A stretch of DNA of 15,378 nucleotides from NCBI RefSeq assembly GCF_002440555.1, contig NZ_DJUR01000011.1:1-15378 (forward strand), given 5' to 3'. Positions within the stretch are counted from its first letter, which is position 1. Each line of letters starts with the position of its first letter. The translations under genes were made by a program, and so were the position numbers. The notes under the pieces are model-generated. The model did not search any database and was not told the DNA's origin. It worked only from the letters and a program-made list of their open reading frames with translations. Shown here one piece after another: positions 1 through 6,623 of this stretch. The stretch is from Aerococcus sp. UBA6277. Lineage in GTDB: Bacteria > Bacillota > Bacilli > Lactobacillales > Aerococcaceae.

Positions 1-26
1 CAACACTATTTGTAAAAGAACCCAAT

Positions 27-73
27 AAAGGGACTTGCGCCGCTCACTTAGCATGAGGGTGCAAGTCCTTTTT
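27..73. terminator. Hairpin terminator, probably bidirectional
   Basis: GGACTTGC at 31-38 pairs perfectly with GCAAGTCC at 61-68. The stem is followed by TTTTT on the plus strand and preceded by AAA, which gives a weaker U-run on the minus strand. It lies just beyond the stop codon of the minus-strand flavoprotein gene and may also end a plus-strand gene lying to the left of the window. Confidence 0.75.
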
Positions 74-91
74 GCATGCAAAAATAGTAAA

Positions 92-1603
92 TTACTTGTG
101 TTTGTTGACTTGTTGGTGAAAGGCGGTAACGGCGATTTGTGTTTGTTTCTTGGCCAAGGCAACGGACGTGTTAGGCCCTTGGGTTGAAGCAATCCAACTA
201 CCTAGGAAGTAGACCTTGTCTAGGATTTGGAAGTTAGGGTTTAATGGCGTCGCGCTTGGGTAAGCCGCTAAAATATTGTCCCTATTGTCAGGCAGGATTA
301 AATTACGGCGGATCAAATTACCCAGTAACGGGTCTGTGTCTTTTGCCTGGCTTAAACGACTATCGAAGCCAGTTGCGTTGATCAGTAAGTCTGCCTTGTG
401 GCGTATCCCGTTAGCGTAGAGGTGGAACTGGCCATTTTCTAAGGGTTGGATATCAGATAACCCAGAAACTAATTTTAATTTGCCTTGGTTGACTAAGTCT
501 AAAATCATGCTAATGGAAGCGGCAGGGGCTTGTGAATAGAGCATGCGGAAGAAGGGACCCAAGTCCTTGTAGAAATAGTCCTGTCCGTCTGCGTCTAGGG
601 CCCCCATCATCCGGTGTAGGACGGGATAGAAGGCCCGGAAAAAACCTTGGAAACGGCGGTAGTCAGGATCGTCTTGACGGATGGCCTTGGTGACAGTAGC
701 GACTGAACCGGTATTGAAGTTGGCCCAAACTCGGCTGTAGTCGATGTCATTGGCTTTTAGGTCGGCTTTGACTTGGTTTATGACGACTTGAATAGGGATA
801 GCACCCTTGTTGGCTGCTCTTTGTGTTTTAATCCATTCCTCGTCGATAGACTGGATATAGTCTTCGTTAGCGTCAGGTTGGATAACTGACTGGAAAGGTT
901 CGTGGCGGAAGTAGACCGTCACTTCATGGTCGGCAAATAAATCGTACTTGTTGCAGTAATTGATCAAGTCGATAGTTGTTAAACCAGAACCCACAATTCC
1001 AATTCGCCGCTTGCCTTTAGCCACCTGCAATTTTTCCTGCAATGGGTAAGGGTCTTGAATGTAGTTGGCTTGACCGTCCAATTGATATGGGTCTTGGTAG
1101 GGCGGGTGGCCAATGGCAAAAAAGACCGCGTCGTAAACTTGAGACCAGCCATTTTCCGAGCTAAAGACTTGGTAAGCTAAGCCATCTTCAAGCGGTCGCT
1201 GGTATAAGGGTGTCCCGTCTACGTCTACGACTTGAAAGTCGGTGACGTTAGCTTGGATATGACGAACATAATTTTTGGCTAAATAGGGTTTAAGATATGC
1301 TTCCACATATTCACCGTAAATGGTGCGTGGCGCAAAGACATTGTCGATATCAATTTCCGGATAGTTGGCCTTGGTCCAATTGATAAAGTCCTCGTTGTTG
1401 TCGTCGTCAAGGGACAATGACCGCGGGAAGGAGTTGATAACTGTGGCATCGTCGTCCTCTGCATATGGGGCACCTGCACCTAAACGTGGGCGTGTTTCAT
1501 AGACATCCACTTGGTCGGTAGCGGCATTTAAATCAAATTGTTTACTTAACTGGATTAGGGTGCTAGCACCCGCAATCCCAAAACCTACTATTGCAATTCG
1601 CAT
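92..1603 (-). CDS. FAD/NAD(P)-binding flavoprotein (COG4529-like)
   Basis: The 503-residue protein has two Rossmann-type nucleotide-binding motifs. The first is at the N-terminus (GFGIAG, residues 7-12) and should bind FAD. The second (GSGLTT, 205-210) should bind NAD(P)H. An ATGFD motif at 410-414 is typical of flavoprotein oxidoreductases and monooxygenases. The architecture fits the FAD-NAD(P)-binding family related to N-hydroxylating monooxygenases, mostly of unknown substrate. No signal peptide or membrane segment is seen, so it should be cytoplasmic. The ATG at 1603 follows a GAGGA ribosome binding site about 7 bases upstream. It is divergent from the sulfur-compound operon across about 900 bases, so a functional link such as supplying redox equivalents is only a guess. 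Confidence 0.8.
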   Translation of the reverse strand: MRIAIVGFGIAGASTLIQLSKQFDLNAATDQVDVYETRPRLGAGAPYAEDDDATVINSFPRSLSLDDDNNEDFINWTKANYPEIDIDNVFAPRTIYGEYVEAYLKPYLAKNYVRHIQANVTDFQVVDVDGTPLYQRPLEDGLAYQVFSSENGWSQVYDAVFFAIGHPPYQDPYQLDGQANYIQDPYPLQEKLQVAKGKRRIGIVGSGLTTIDLINYCNKYDLFADHEVTVYFRHEPFQSVIQPDANEDYIQSIDEEWIKTQRAANKGAIPIQVVINQVKADLKANDIDYSRVWANFNTGSVATVTKAIRQDDPDYRRFQGFFRAFYPVLHRMMGALDADGQDYFYKDLGPFFRMLYSQAPAASISMILDLVNQGKLKLVSGLSDIQPLENGQFHLYANGIRHKADLLINATGFDSRLSQAKDTDPLLGNLIRRNLILPDNRDNILAAYPSATPLNPNFQILDKVYFLGSWIASTQGPNTSVALAKKQTQIAVTAFHQQVNKHK

Positions 1604-1901
1604 CTGACATCCTCATTTCTAGAAATTGATTGATTTGTTTATTTATCTATTTTAAATAATTGTCCAATCATTAAGGAAAATTGTAACTGAGTAGAAGGTT
1701 CTAGTGGGAGAATTTGCTCAAGCATTTATCAATCACTCGTTATCGATAAAAGTGATAACATCAGGAGGCAATATTTGTATGCAGAAAATCAGAATCGGTC
1801 AAATGATATCTGTAAGGTTAGGGCCGTGTTTAAACTGATTTGGTTATAAATGTTGGTTTAATCACATTTTTTAAATTTTAGCTTTGATAATAATGAGCAT
1901 A
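1604..1901. other. Intergenic region, upstream part
   Basis: No convincing gene is present. It should hold the promoter of the minus-strand flavoprotein gene, but no clear -35/-10 pair stands out. A palindrome TTATCGATAA at 1740-1749 is flanked by ATCACT (1732-1737) and AGTGAT (1751-1756) in inverted orientation, which may be an operator. A 19-codon reading frame with an upstream AGGAGG (1779-1838) is too short to call. Confidence 0.5.
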
Positions 1902-1923
1902 TTATACAATGATTGTATTTAAA
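1902..1923. promoter_or_regulatory. Palindromic operator candidate, copy 1
   Basis: The perfect palindrome ATACAAT-G-ATTGTAT lies at 1904-1918. It contains T-N11-A (TAC...GTA), the general form of a LysR-type regulator box. The same site recurs at 5254-5275 upstream of the second T-box operon with 18 of 22 bases identical, and the ATACAA and TTGTAT arms are conserved. In B. subtilis the homologous ytm operon is controlled by a LysR-type activator, so an equivalent regulator is a reasonable inference. No regulator gene is in the window. Confidence 0.55.
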
Positions 1924-2121
1924 GTTCTTATTTTTTATCTGTTCTTGTCCTACTTCCATATCAATGATGATAGCGGTTAACGATTATGGAAAAATTAAAT
2001 TGATGTGAAAAGCTTGATTATCAAAGACTTTTGCTAGGATTTTTCATGAATAATCTTTTTGCTCAAAAAGAGATCTAAAAATTATAGGGCTAGGCGGTAA
2101 GGTTGATGCTAGCGAGTGGAA

Positions 2122-2151
2122 TTTGTTAGATTGAGTGCAAGCAAATTTAAT
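2122..2151 (+). promoter_or_regulatory. Promoter region of T-box operon 1
   Basis: TTGTTA (2123-2128) and TTTAAT (2146-2151) are separated by 17 bases, an acceptable sigma-A promoter. Transcription would start near 2158. The -35 lies inside a 24-base element (2122-2145) also present at 5473-5496 with three differences. Because the best -35/-10 register differs between the two copies, the element may be an activator site rather than the promoter itself. Confidence 0.4.
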
Positions 2152-2210
2152 GCAAGTCCAGATAGCAATAAAAGCAAATTAATAGCAAATATTCAAATAA
2201 ACCAGTGCGT

Positions 2211-2467
2211 GGATGAGTAGAGTAATTATGTGGGTAAGGCACAGAAAGTCTGTAGTTGATGAGAGCAGATGCTTACAAGTAATGAAAATGACCTTTAAGC
2301 ATCTAGCCAGTGAAAGCTGGTTAGACGGGTGGAACCGTTAAATTTTCAGTGTAGATTTACTGGATGAGAAATTGCTCGTGAGGGCAGTTTGAACAAGGGT
2401 GGCACCGCGAACGTTGACTCTTCGCCCCTTCTTAATAGACAAGACTGTTTATTAGGAAGGGGTTTTT
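2211..2467 (+). ncRNA. T-box riboswitch leader 1 (specificity uncertain)
   Basis: This is a tRNA-sensing transcription antitermination leader. Stem I shows the loop-E strand AGTA (2221), the AG bulge and distal loop (ACAGAAAG ... TTGATGAGAG), and the specifier region GAAAATGACC around 2285-2293. A stem II region (GCCAG...CTGG, then GACGGGTGGAACCG) follows. Stem III is ATTGCTC/GGGCAGT (2371-2388). The T-box sequence AAGGGTGGCACCGCG is at 2395-2409, and a terminator comes after it. The likeliest specifier is ATG (Met, 2288-2290), followed by the usual purine. The acceptor bulge TGGC (2400-2403) would instead pair best with a tRNA carrying G73, and AAT (Asn, 2287-2289) is the alternative. The leader should raise expression of the downstream monooxygenase operon when the cognate tRNA is uncharged. 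Confidence 0.93.
2425..2467 (+). terminator. Conditional terminator of T-box leader 1
   Basis: CCCCTTCTTAATA (2425-2437) pairs with TATTAGGAAGGGG (2450-2462), with one G-U pair, and TTTTT follows. The CCCTT strand can instead pair with AAGGG of the T-box sequence to form the antiterminator. Confidence 0.9.
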
Positions 2468-2521
2468 ATTTTTCAATAAAAGGACACAGAGTAATAGTTG
2501 GAAAGAATTGGAGGTAAGTGA

Positions 2522-3514
2522 ATGGCTTTAAGTTTAAGTTTATTAGATCAAAATATTATTTACGAAGGTGAAACCGCTCAGTCGACGCTGAAGCAGACGG
2601 TTGCATTTGCCCAGAAGGCAGAAGCGTTGGGCTATGACAGCTTTTTAGTAGCGGAACACCATTTTACAAAAGAGATTGCTAGTGTGGCACCAGAAATTTT
2701 GGTGGGTTACATCTTAGCCAAGACGGACAAGATTCGCGTAGGATCTGGTGGGGTCATGCTGCAACATTATGTCCCTTATAAAGTGGCGGAGTCATTCAGT
2801 GTCCTCCACCAACTAGCGCCAGGACGGGTGATTCTGGGATTAGGAAAAGCGCAAGGTGGTAAGGATGAGGCGGTTGAGGTCCTACAGCGAGACTTTATCA
2901 AACCGGTCCAATCTTTCGATGACAAATTTATCGAGGTTACTCGTTTTATCCGTAATAATTTCCCGGCCGACCATCCCTATGCGGCTGAAAACTTTGACTT
3001 GCAACCGGCGATTGATTCGGACTTTACCATCGAGTTGCTTGGGGGTAGTCAAGAAAGTGCCAATTTGGCGACCACTCAGGATACCGGCCTAATCTATCCC
3101 TACTTTGCCAATGCAGACCTTGAAGCGCTTGACAAAACGAGAGCCGCTTATCGAGGATCAGGGGACTTTAAAATTGCCGTCATTGTTTATATCACGGATG
3201 ATCCAAACGAAGGTAAAGCCTACCTTGCTGAACAAGCTGCCTATACAGTGGTTTTAAATTCAGTCAAAAGGGTCAACTTCAACAAACAAGCAGCCGCTGA
3301 AGAATATGCTGACCTGCACCAAGCTGAAGACGCAAAAATTCTTGAAAAACAAGTAGGCGCCTTTGTTGGTACGGCCAGCCAGGTAAAAGCGCAACTAGAC
3401 GATTTCTCAAAGAGATTTAATACCGACCACTTTGTGATTCACACGATTGGCATCCCTTACGCTAAGAAATTTGAGATTATTGAAGCCTTAGCAGAGGGAA
3501 TTAAAGGAGAATAA
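2522..3514 (+). CDS. cmoO: Luciferase-like flavin monooxygenase (YtmO/CmoO type)
   Basis: The 330-residue protein belongs to the LLM-class flavin-dependent oxidoreductases. Family features are the N-terminal LSLLDQ beta strand, the AEHHF segment (residues 44-48), and the GSGGVMLQHY and GLGKAQGG segments of the TIM-barrel fold. Its length is close to B. subtilis YtmO/CmoO (about 334). It is first in a three-gene operon in the order ytmO-ytnI-ytnJ, which in B. subtilis serves degradation of S-substituted cysteines. Which reaction CmoO itself catalyses is not settled, as far as I know. The ATG at 2522 follows GGAGG (2510-2514) at a 7-base spacing. Expression should be set by the T-box immediately upstream. 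No signal peptide is present, so the protein is cytoplasmic. Confidence 0.85.
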   Translation: MALSLSLLDQNIIYEGETAQSTLKQTVAFAQKAEALGYDSFLVAEHHFTKEIASVAPEILVGYILAKTDKIRVGSGGVMLQHYVPYKVAESFSVLHQLAPGRVILGLGKAQGGKDEAVEVLQRDFIKPVQSFDDKFIEVTRFIRNNFPADHPYAAENFDLQPAIDSDFTIELLGGSQESANLATTQDTGLIYPYFANADLEALDKTRAAYRGSGDFKIAVIVYITDDPNEGKAYLAEQAAYTVVLNSVKRVNFNKQAAAEEYADLHQAEDAKILEKQVGAFVGTASQVKAQLDDFSKRFNTDHFVIHTIGIPYAKKFEIIEALAEGIKGE

Positions 3515-3516
3515 GG

Positions 3517-3804
3517 ATGTCAGACAAACAACAAGCAACAAATATCGTTTTATGGGCCAAGCAAGGCTGTCATTATTGCCAGGAAATCAAAAATTACTTC
3601 AAAGAGGAAAACCTTCCATATGCATTGATTGACGTGACAGAAAACGACCAATTTAGAGATATTTTAAATGCCAAATACGGAGTCTCTTATGTGCCAGTTG
3701 TTGAAATTGGCCAAAAGGACAGCAAGCAATACCAAGGCATTATTGATTTAGGGTTGGAGCATGTGGTGAGTGGGCTAAAAGCAGCCGGAATAGGAGTGAA
3801 TTAA
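3517..3804 (+). CDS. cmoI: Glutaredoxin-like protein (YtnI/CmoI type)
   Basis: This small 95-residue protein has a thioredoxin-fold active site C18-H-Y-C21 preceded by a beta strand (IVLWAKQG). A VP dipeptide at residues 59-60 supplies the cis-proline next to the substrate-binding loop. It resembles glutaredoxin/NrdH-type redoxins and matches B. subtilis YtnI (CmoI) in size and position. The gene starts 2 bases after the cmoO stop, with its ribosome binding site (GGAG) inside the end of cmoO, and ends 1 base before the next start, so translation is probably coupled. A role in reducing thiol or disulfide intermediates for the flanking monooxygenases is likely but inferred. It carries no signal peptide. 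Confidence 0.85.
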   Translation: MSDKQQATNIVLWAKQGCHYCQEIKNYFKEENLPYALIDVTENDQFRDILNAKYGVSYVPVVEIGQKDSKQYQGIIDLGLEHVVSGLKAAGIGVN

Positions 3805-3805
3805 T

Positions 3806-5098
3806 ATGACTAAACAAGTACATTTTGGGGCAATTTTACATGGTATTGGTGGCACAACAGATGGTTGGCGTCATCCGCAAGTAGACGAAACAGCCAGCAC
3901 CAACTTTAAATTTTATAAAAAGCGGGCGCAATTAGCAGAGAAAGGCCTATTTGATTTCGTCTTTATCGCAGATGGCTTATATATTTCTGAGAAGTCAATT
4001 CCTCATTTCTTAAATCGTTTTGAACCGATTACCTTACTGTCTAGCTTAGCGGCTGTGACTGACAATATTGGTTTAGTGGGGACTTTCTCAACAACTTATA
4101 CAGATCCTTTCACTATTTCACGTCAATTGTTATCGCTAGATCACTTGTCTGATGGTCGTGCTGGGTGGAACTTGGTGACGACACCACAAGCAGGGGTGGC
4201 TGAAAACTTCAACAACCGGACGCTGCCGCCTCACGGTGAACGCTATAAAATCGCCCAAGAACATTTAGATGTTGTGCGTGGTTTATGGCGGTCTTGGGAA
4301 CCGGATGCCTTCCCTAGAAACAAGGAAACGGGCCAATACTTTGATCCGGAAAAACTTAACCGTTTAAACTATGAAGGCGAGTATTTCCAAGTGGCAGGTC
4401 CCCTAAACATTGGTCGTTCACCCCAAGGGGAACCACTCGTTTTCCAAGCGGGATCATCAGATTCTGGACGGGCCTTTGCGGCAGGAAATGCGGAAGCTAT
4501 TTTCACCCATGCCAATTCTTTAAAAGAAGTGAAAGCTTTCTACGATGACATTAAAGCGCGAGCTAAAGCAGCTGGCCGTAACCCTGAAGAGGTCAAAGTT
4601 TACCCTGGTATCAACCCACTTGTAGGGGATACTTTAGAAGATGCTGAGGCGGCTTATACTGAATTTGCCAGCTTGATTCCAATTGAAAATGCTGTCAAAT
4701 ACCTAGCTCGCTACTTCGATGACTATGACTTCTCAGGTTATGACCTAGATGCACCATTCCCAGATTTAGGTGATATTGGGAAAGATGCCTTCCGGTCGAC
4801 AACAGACTACATCAAGAAACGCGCTAAAGAAGAGAACCAAACCTTACGTCAAGTAGCCTTGGAACAAGCAGTGACTCGTCCAAACTTTATTGGGACTGCT
4901 GAAGACATCGCTGATGAAATCCAACGCTGGGTTGAAGCAGAGACTATTGACGGCTTTATCATCGCTGGTGACATTCCAGGCGCCTTTGAACGGTTCGTCA
5001 ATGAAGTCGTGCCGATTCTTCAAGATCGTGGGATTTATCGGACAGAGTATCCAGGTACGACCCTACGTGAACAAATTGGGGTGCCTATTGTCCCTTAA
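3806..5098 (+). CDS. cmoJ: NtaA/SnaA/DszA-family flavin monooxygenase (YtnJ/CmoJ type)
   Basis: The 430-residue protein belongs to the FMN-dependent NtaA/SnaA/DszA branch of the luciferase-like superfamily. Diagnostic segments are the N-terminal HFGAILHGIGG and GWRHP, then FIADGLYI (53-60), GRAGWNLVTT (117-126), and a QAGSSDSG segment expected near the FMN phosphate. The family uses reduced FMN from a separate reductase and O2. B. subtilis members YtnJ and YxeK oxidatively cleave the C-S bond of N-acetylated S-(2-succino)cysteine and related adducts. Synteny with a YtmO- and a YtnI-like gene supports the CmoJ assignment. A second, similar but diverged paralog lies at 8179-9492. No flavin reductase gene is adjacent. 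An AGGAG ribosome binding site lies at the end of cmoI. Confidence 0.87.
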   Translation: MTKQVHFGAILHGIGGTTDGWRHPQVDETASTNFKFYKKRAQLAEKGLFDFVFIADGLYISEKSIPHFLNRFEPITLLSSLAAVTDNIGLVGTFSTTYTDPFTISRQLLSLDHLSDGRAGWNLVTTPQAGVAENFNNRTLPPHGERYKIAQEHLDVVRGLWRSWEPDAFPRNKETGQYFDPEKLNRLNYEGEYFQVAGPLNIGRSPQGEPLVFQAGSSDSGRAFAAGNAEAIFTHANSLKEVKAFYDDIKARAKAAGRNPEEVKVYPGINPLVGDTLEDAEAAYTEFASLIPIENAVKYLARYFDDYDFSGYDLDAPFPDLGDIGKDAFRSTTDYIKKRAKEENQTLRQVALEQAVTRPNFIGTAEDIADEIQRWVEAETIDGFIIAGDIPGAFERFVNEVVPILQDRGIYRTEYPGTTLREQIGVPIVP

Positions 5099-5159
5099 TG
5101 GCAAAAGACGATGATTCTACAGACTGTAAGGATTTGAAAAAATTGCATAATCAAACAGG

Positions 5160-5203
5160 CGAAACGATGGCTAGCTGATACAGTGCCACGTTTCGTTTTT
5201 TTT
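5160..5203 (+). terminator. Terminator of the cmoOIJ operon
   Basis: CGAAACG (5160-5166) pairs with CGTTTCG (5189-5195). An inner TGGC/GCCA stem extends the helix, and eight T residues follow. It separates the first T-box operon from the second, which therefore need their own promoters. Confidence 0.9.
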
Positions 5204-5472
5204 GCTTCAAGAATAGGGTTTATTCGTCTTTTAAGGGGTTACATGTTAGGGTCTAATACAAACATTGTATTAAAATACAATTAAATCCCTAATCATTTGT
5301 CTAGTTTTTTTATCATTTATGATAGTTATTTACGAATGTCAGTCTATGTGTAATTGGTTAGAAATCGCCAAATATCAACTTTTAATATGTGCTTTTTTCT
5401 AAGGGTAAAAACAAAAAAGGCAAAACGAGGCGTGTTTTCCCTAGGCAGTAATCTTGTCTAAAGGTGTTCGGG
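5204..5472. other. Non-coding regulatory region of operon 2
   Basis: No gene is seen. Several blocks match the region upstream of T-box leader 1 at the same offsets: the palindrome at 5254-5275, an ATCA..TATGATAG-like block from 5312, and CTAGGCAGTAA at 5441-5451. It looks like a diverged copy of 1902-2121. An imperfect inverted repeat (5399-5443) is of unknown meaning. Confidence 0.55.
5254..5275. promoter_or_regulatory. Palindromic operator candidate, copy 2
   Basis: TAATACAA-ACA-TTGTATTA (5254-5272) is a perfect inverted repeat with 8-base arms and contains the T-N11-A form of a LysR-type box. It aligns with 1902-1923, and all of its differences lie outside the ATACAA/TTGTAT arms. A further AATACAA half-site follows directly (5274-5280). 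Confidence 0.55.
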
Positions 5473-5511
5473 TTTGTTAAATTGACTTCAAGCAAAAGAC
5501 ATTTATTTAAT
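5473..5511 (+). promoter_or_regulatory. Promoter region of T-box operon 2
   Basis: TTGACT (5482-5487) and TTTAAT (5506-5511) are 18 bases apart and would start transcription near 5518, just ahead of stem I. The first 24 bases (5473-5496) are the copy of the element at 2122-2145. Confidence 0.5.
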
Positions 5512-5520
5512 CATAAAATG

Positions 5521-5774
5521 CGATGAAGAGAAGAGTAATTACTCATGTATTGGACAGAAAGTCTGCGTTGATGAGAGCAGATGGATACAGGTAATGAAAG
5601 TGCGCTTGGAGCATCCTGCTAGTGAAAGCTGGTTGGACGGGTGGGGCCGTTAAGCCTGTCAGTATTTACTGACTGAGATATTGTCTGCGAGGATAATATG
5701 AAAAAGGGTGGAACCATGATTGTTGACCAGTCATCCCTTCTTGATAGGATGAGTGCCTATTGGGAGGGGTTTTT
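5521..5774 (+). ncRNA. T-box riboswitch leader 2, probably cysteine-specific
   Basis: Stem I shows the loop-E strand AGTA (5534), the AG bulge (ACAGAAAG), the distal loop TTGATGAGAG and, on the 3' side, GAAAGTGCGCTT. TGC (Cys, 5601-5603) is followed by the expected purine. The stem II region has GACGGGTGG...CCG. Stem III is formed by ATTGTC/GGATAAT (5680-5697). The T-box AAGGGTGGAACC is at 5704-5715, and its acceptor bulge TGGA (5709-5712) pairs with U73, the discriminator base of tRNA-Cys. Specifier and acceptor bulge therefore agree on cysteine. GTG is an alternative frame but lacks the following purine and fits A73 tRNAs badly. The sequence after ACC (ATG) departs from the usual GCG. Uncharged tRNA-Cys should allow read-through into the importer and monooxygenase genes. 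Confidence 0.93.
5735..5774 (+). terminator. Conditional terminator of T-box leader 2
   Basis: CCCTTCTTGATAGG (5735-5748) pairs with CCTATTGGGAGGG (5756-5768) through several G-U pairs, followed by TTTTT. Its 5' arm competes with the antiterminator through CCCTT against AAGGG. Confidence 0.88.
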
Positions 5775-5851
5775 ATTTTACCTAAAACAGGATTTTAAAC
5801 AGTCAATACAAGCAAAGATAATATGCATACAATAAAGAGGACGAGTGACAA

Positions 5852-6622
5852 ATGACGAACAACAATAAAACCATGATTGAAATTGAACACTTACAAAAGA
5901 ACTTCTCTGGGACCCAGGTCTTAAAAGATATTTCCTTTGAAGTTGCTGCCGGCGAAGTGGTGGCCATTATCGGACCATCAGGGTCAGGGAAATCAACCTT
6001 GCTTAGATGCTTAAACTACCTAGAAGAACCGAATGGTGGGGTTATTCGCATTGGGGATGTGGCCGTGGATACTAAGCAGGCAACGAAAAAATCTGTGGCT
6101 GAATTGAGAAAGCAAACTTCGATGGTCTTCCAGCACTACAACTTATTTAAAAATAAAACTGTGCTTGAAAACATCACTTATGCACTTGAAGTGGCGCAAG
6201 GATTTTCAAAAGCTGACGCTAAGGAAAAAGGAATGGCTTTACTTGAAAAAGTAGGTTTAGCAGACAAGGCAGACAAATATCCAGTCACTTTATCTGGAGG
6301 ACAGCAACAACGTGTGGGTATTGCCCGAGCGGTTGCGGTCAATCCAAAAGTTATTTTATTCGACGAACCAACTTCATCGCTTGATCCAGAGTGGGTAGCT
6401 GAAGTACTACAGGTTATTTCTGACATTGCCAGAGACGAGCAAGCAACGATGATTATCGTGACGCATGAAATGCATTTCGCTAAAGAAGTGGCGGATAAAG
6501 TCGTCTTCATGTCAGACGGTTATATCGTTGAATCAGGCGAACCTGAAGCCGTCTTAGAAAATCCGCAACATGAACGGACTATTCAATTTCTACAACGTAA
6601 CGCTGTTCGGATAGGAGGCTAA
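5852..6622 (+). CDS. Polar amino acid ABC importer, ATP-binding protein
   Basis: The 256-residue protein has a complete nucleotide-binding domain: Walker A GPSGSGKST (41-49), Q-loop FQHYNLF (Q94), signature LSGGQQQR (147-154), Walker B VILFDEP (167-173) and H-loop H205. It belongs to the GlnQ/HisP-like polar amino acid group and energises import of the ligand bound by the lipoprotein encoded two genes downstream. Relatives in sulfur loci are B. subtilis TcyN and YxeO; the neighbouring YxeK-like gene favours the yxe type. The ligand is probably cystine or an S-substituted cysteine (inferred). The ATG at 5852 lies 11 bases after AGAGG; an internal ATG at 5873 (MIEIEH) is an alternative start. 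It is the first gene after the Cys T-box. Confidence 0.9.
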   Translation: MTNNNKTMIEIEHLQKNFSGTQVLKDISFEVAAGEVVAIIGPSGSGKSTLLRCLNYLEEPNGGVIRIGDVAVDTKQATKKSVAELRKQTSMVFQHYNLFKNKTVLENITYALEVAQGFSKADAKEKGMALLEKVGLADKADKYPVTLSGGQQQRVGIARAVAVNPKVILFDEPTSSLDPEWVAEVLQVISDIARDEQATMIIVTHEMHFAKEVADKVVFMSDGYIVESGEPEAVLENPQHERTIQFLQRNAVRIGG

Positions 6623-6623
6623 T

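Noticed and set aside
1779..1838. 19-codon reading frame with AGGAGG 10 bases upstream of its ATG
   Set aside because: Too short, spacing is long, no recognisable peptide, and no evidence of expression; it could be chance or a gene remnant.
1968..1981. CcpA cre-like site TGATAGCGGTTAAC
   Set aside because: The last two positions do not fit the consensus, and the CG core is lost in the paralogous region near 5320.
5399..5443. Inverted repeat CTAAGGG...CCCTAG as a terminator or riboswitch
   Set aside because: The arms are imperfect, no T-run follows, and it lies upstream of the operon 2 promoter.
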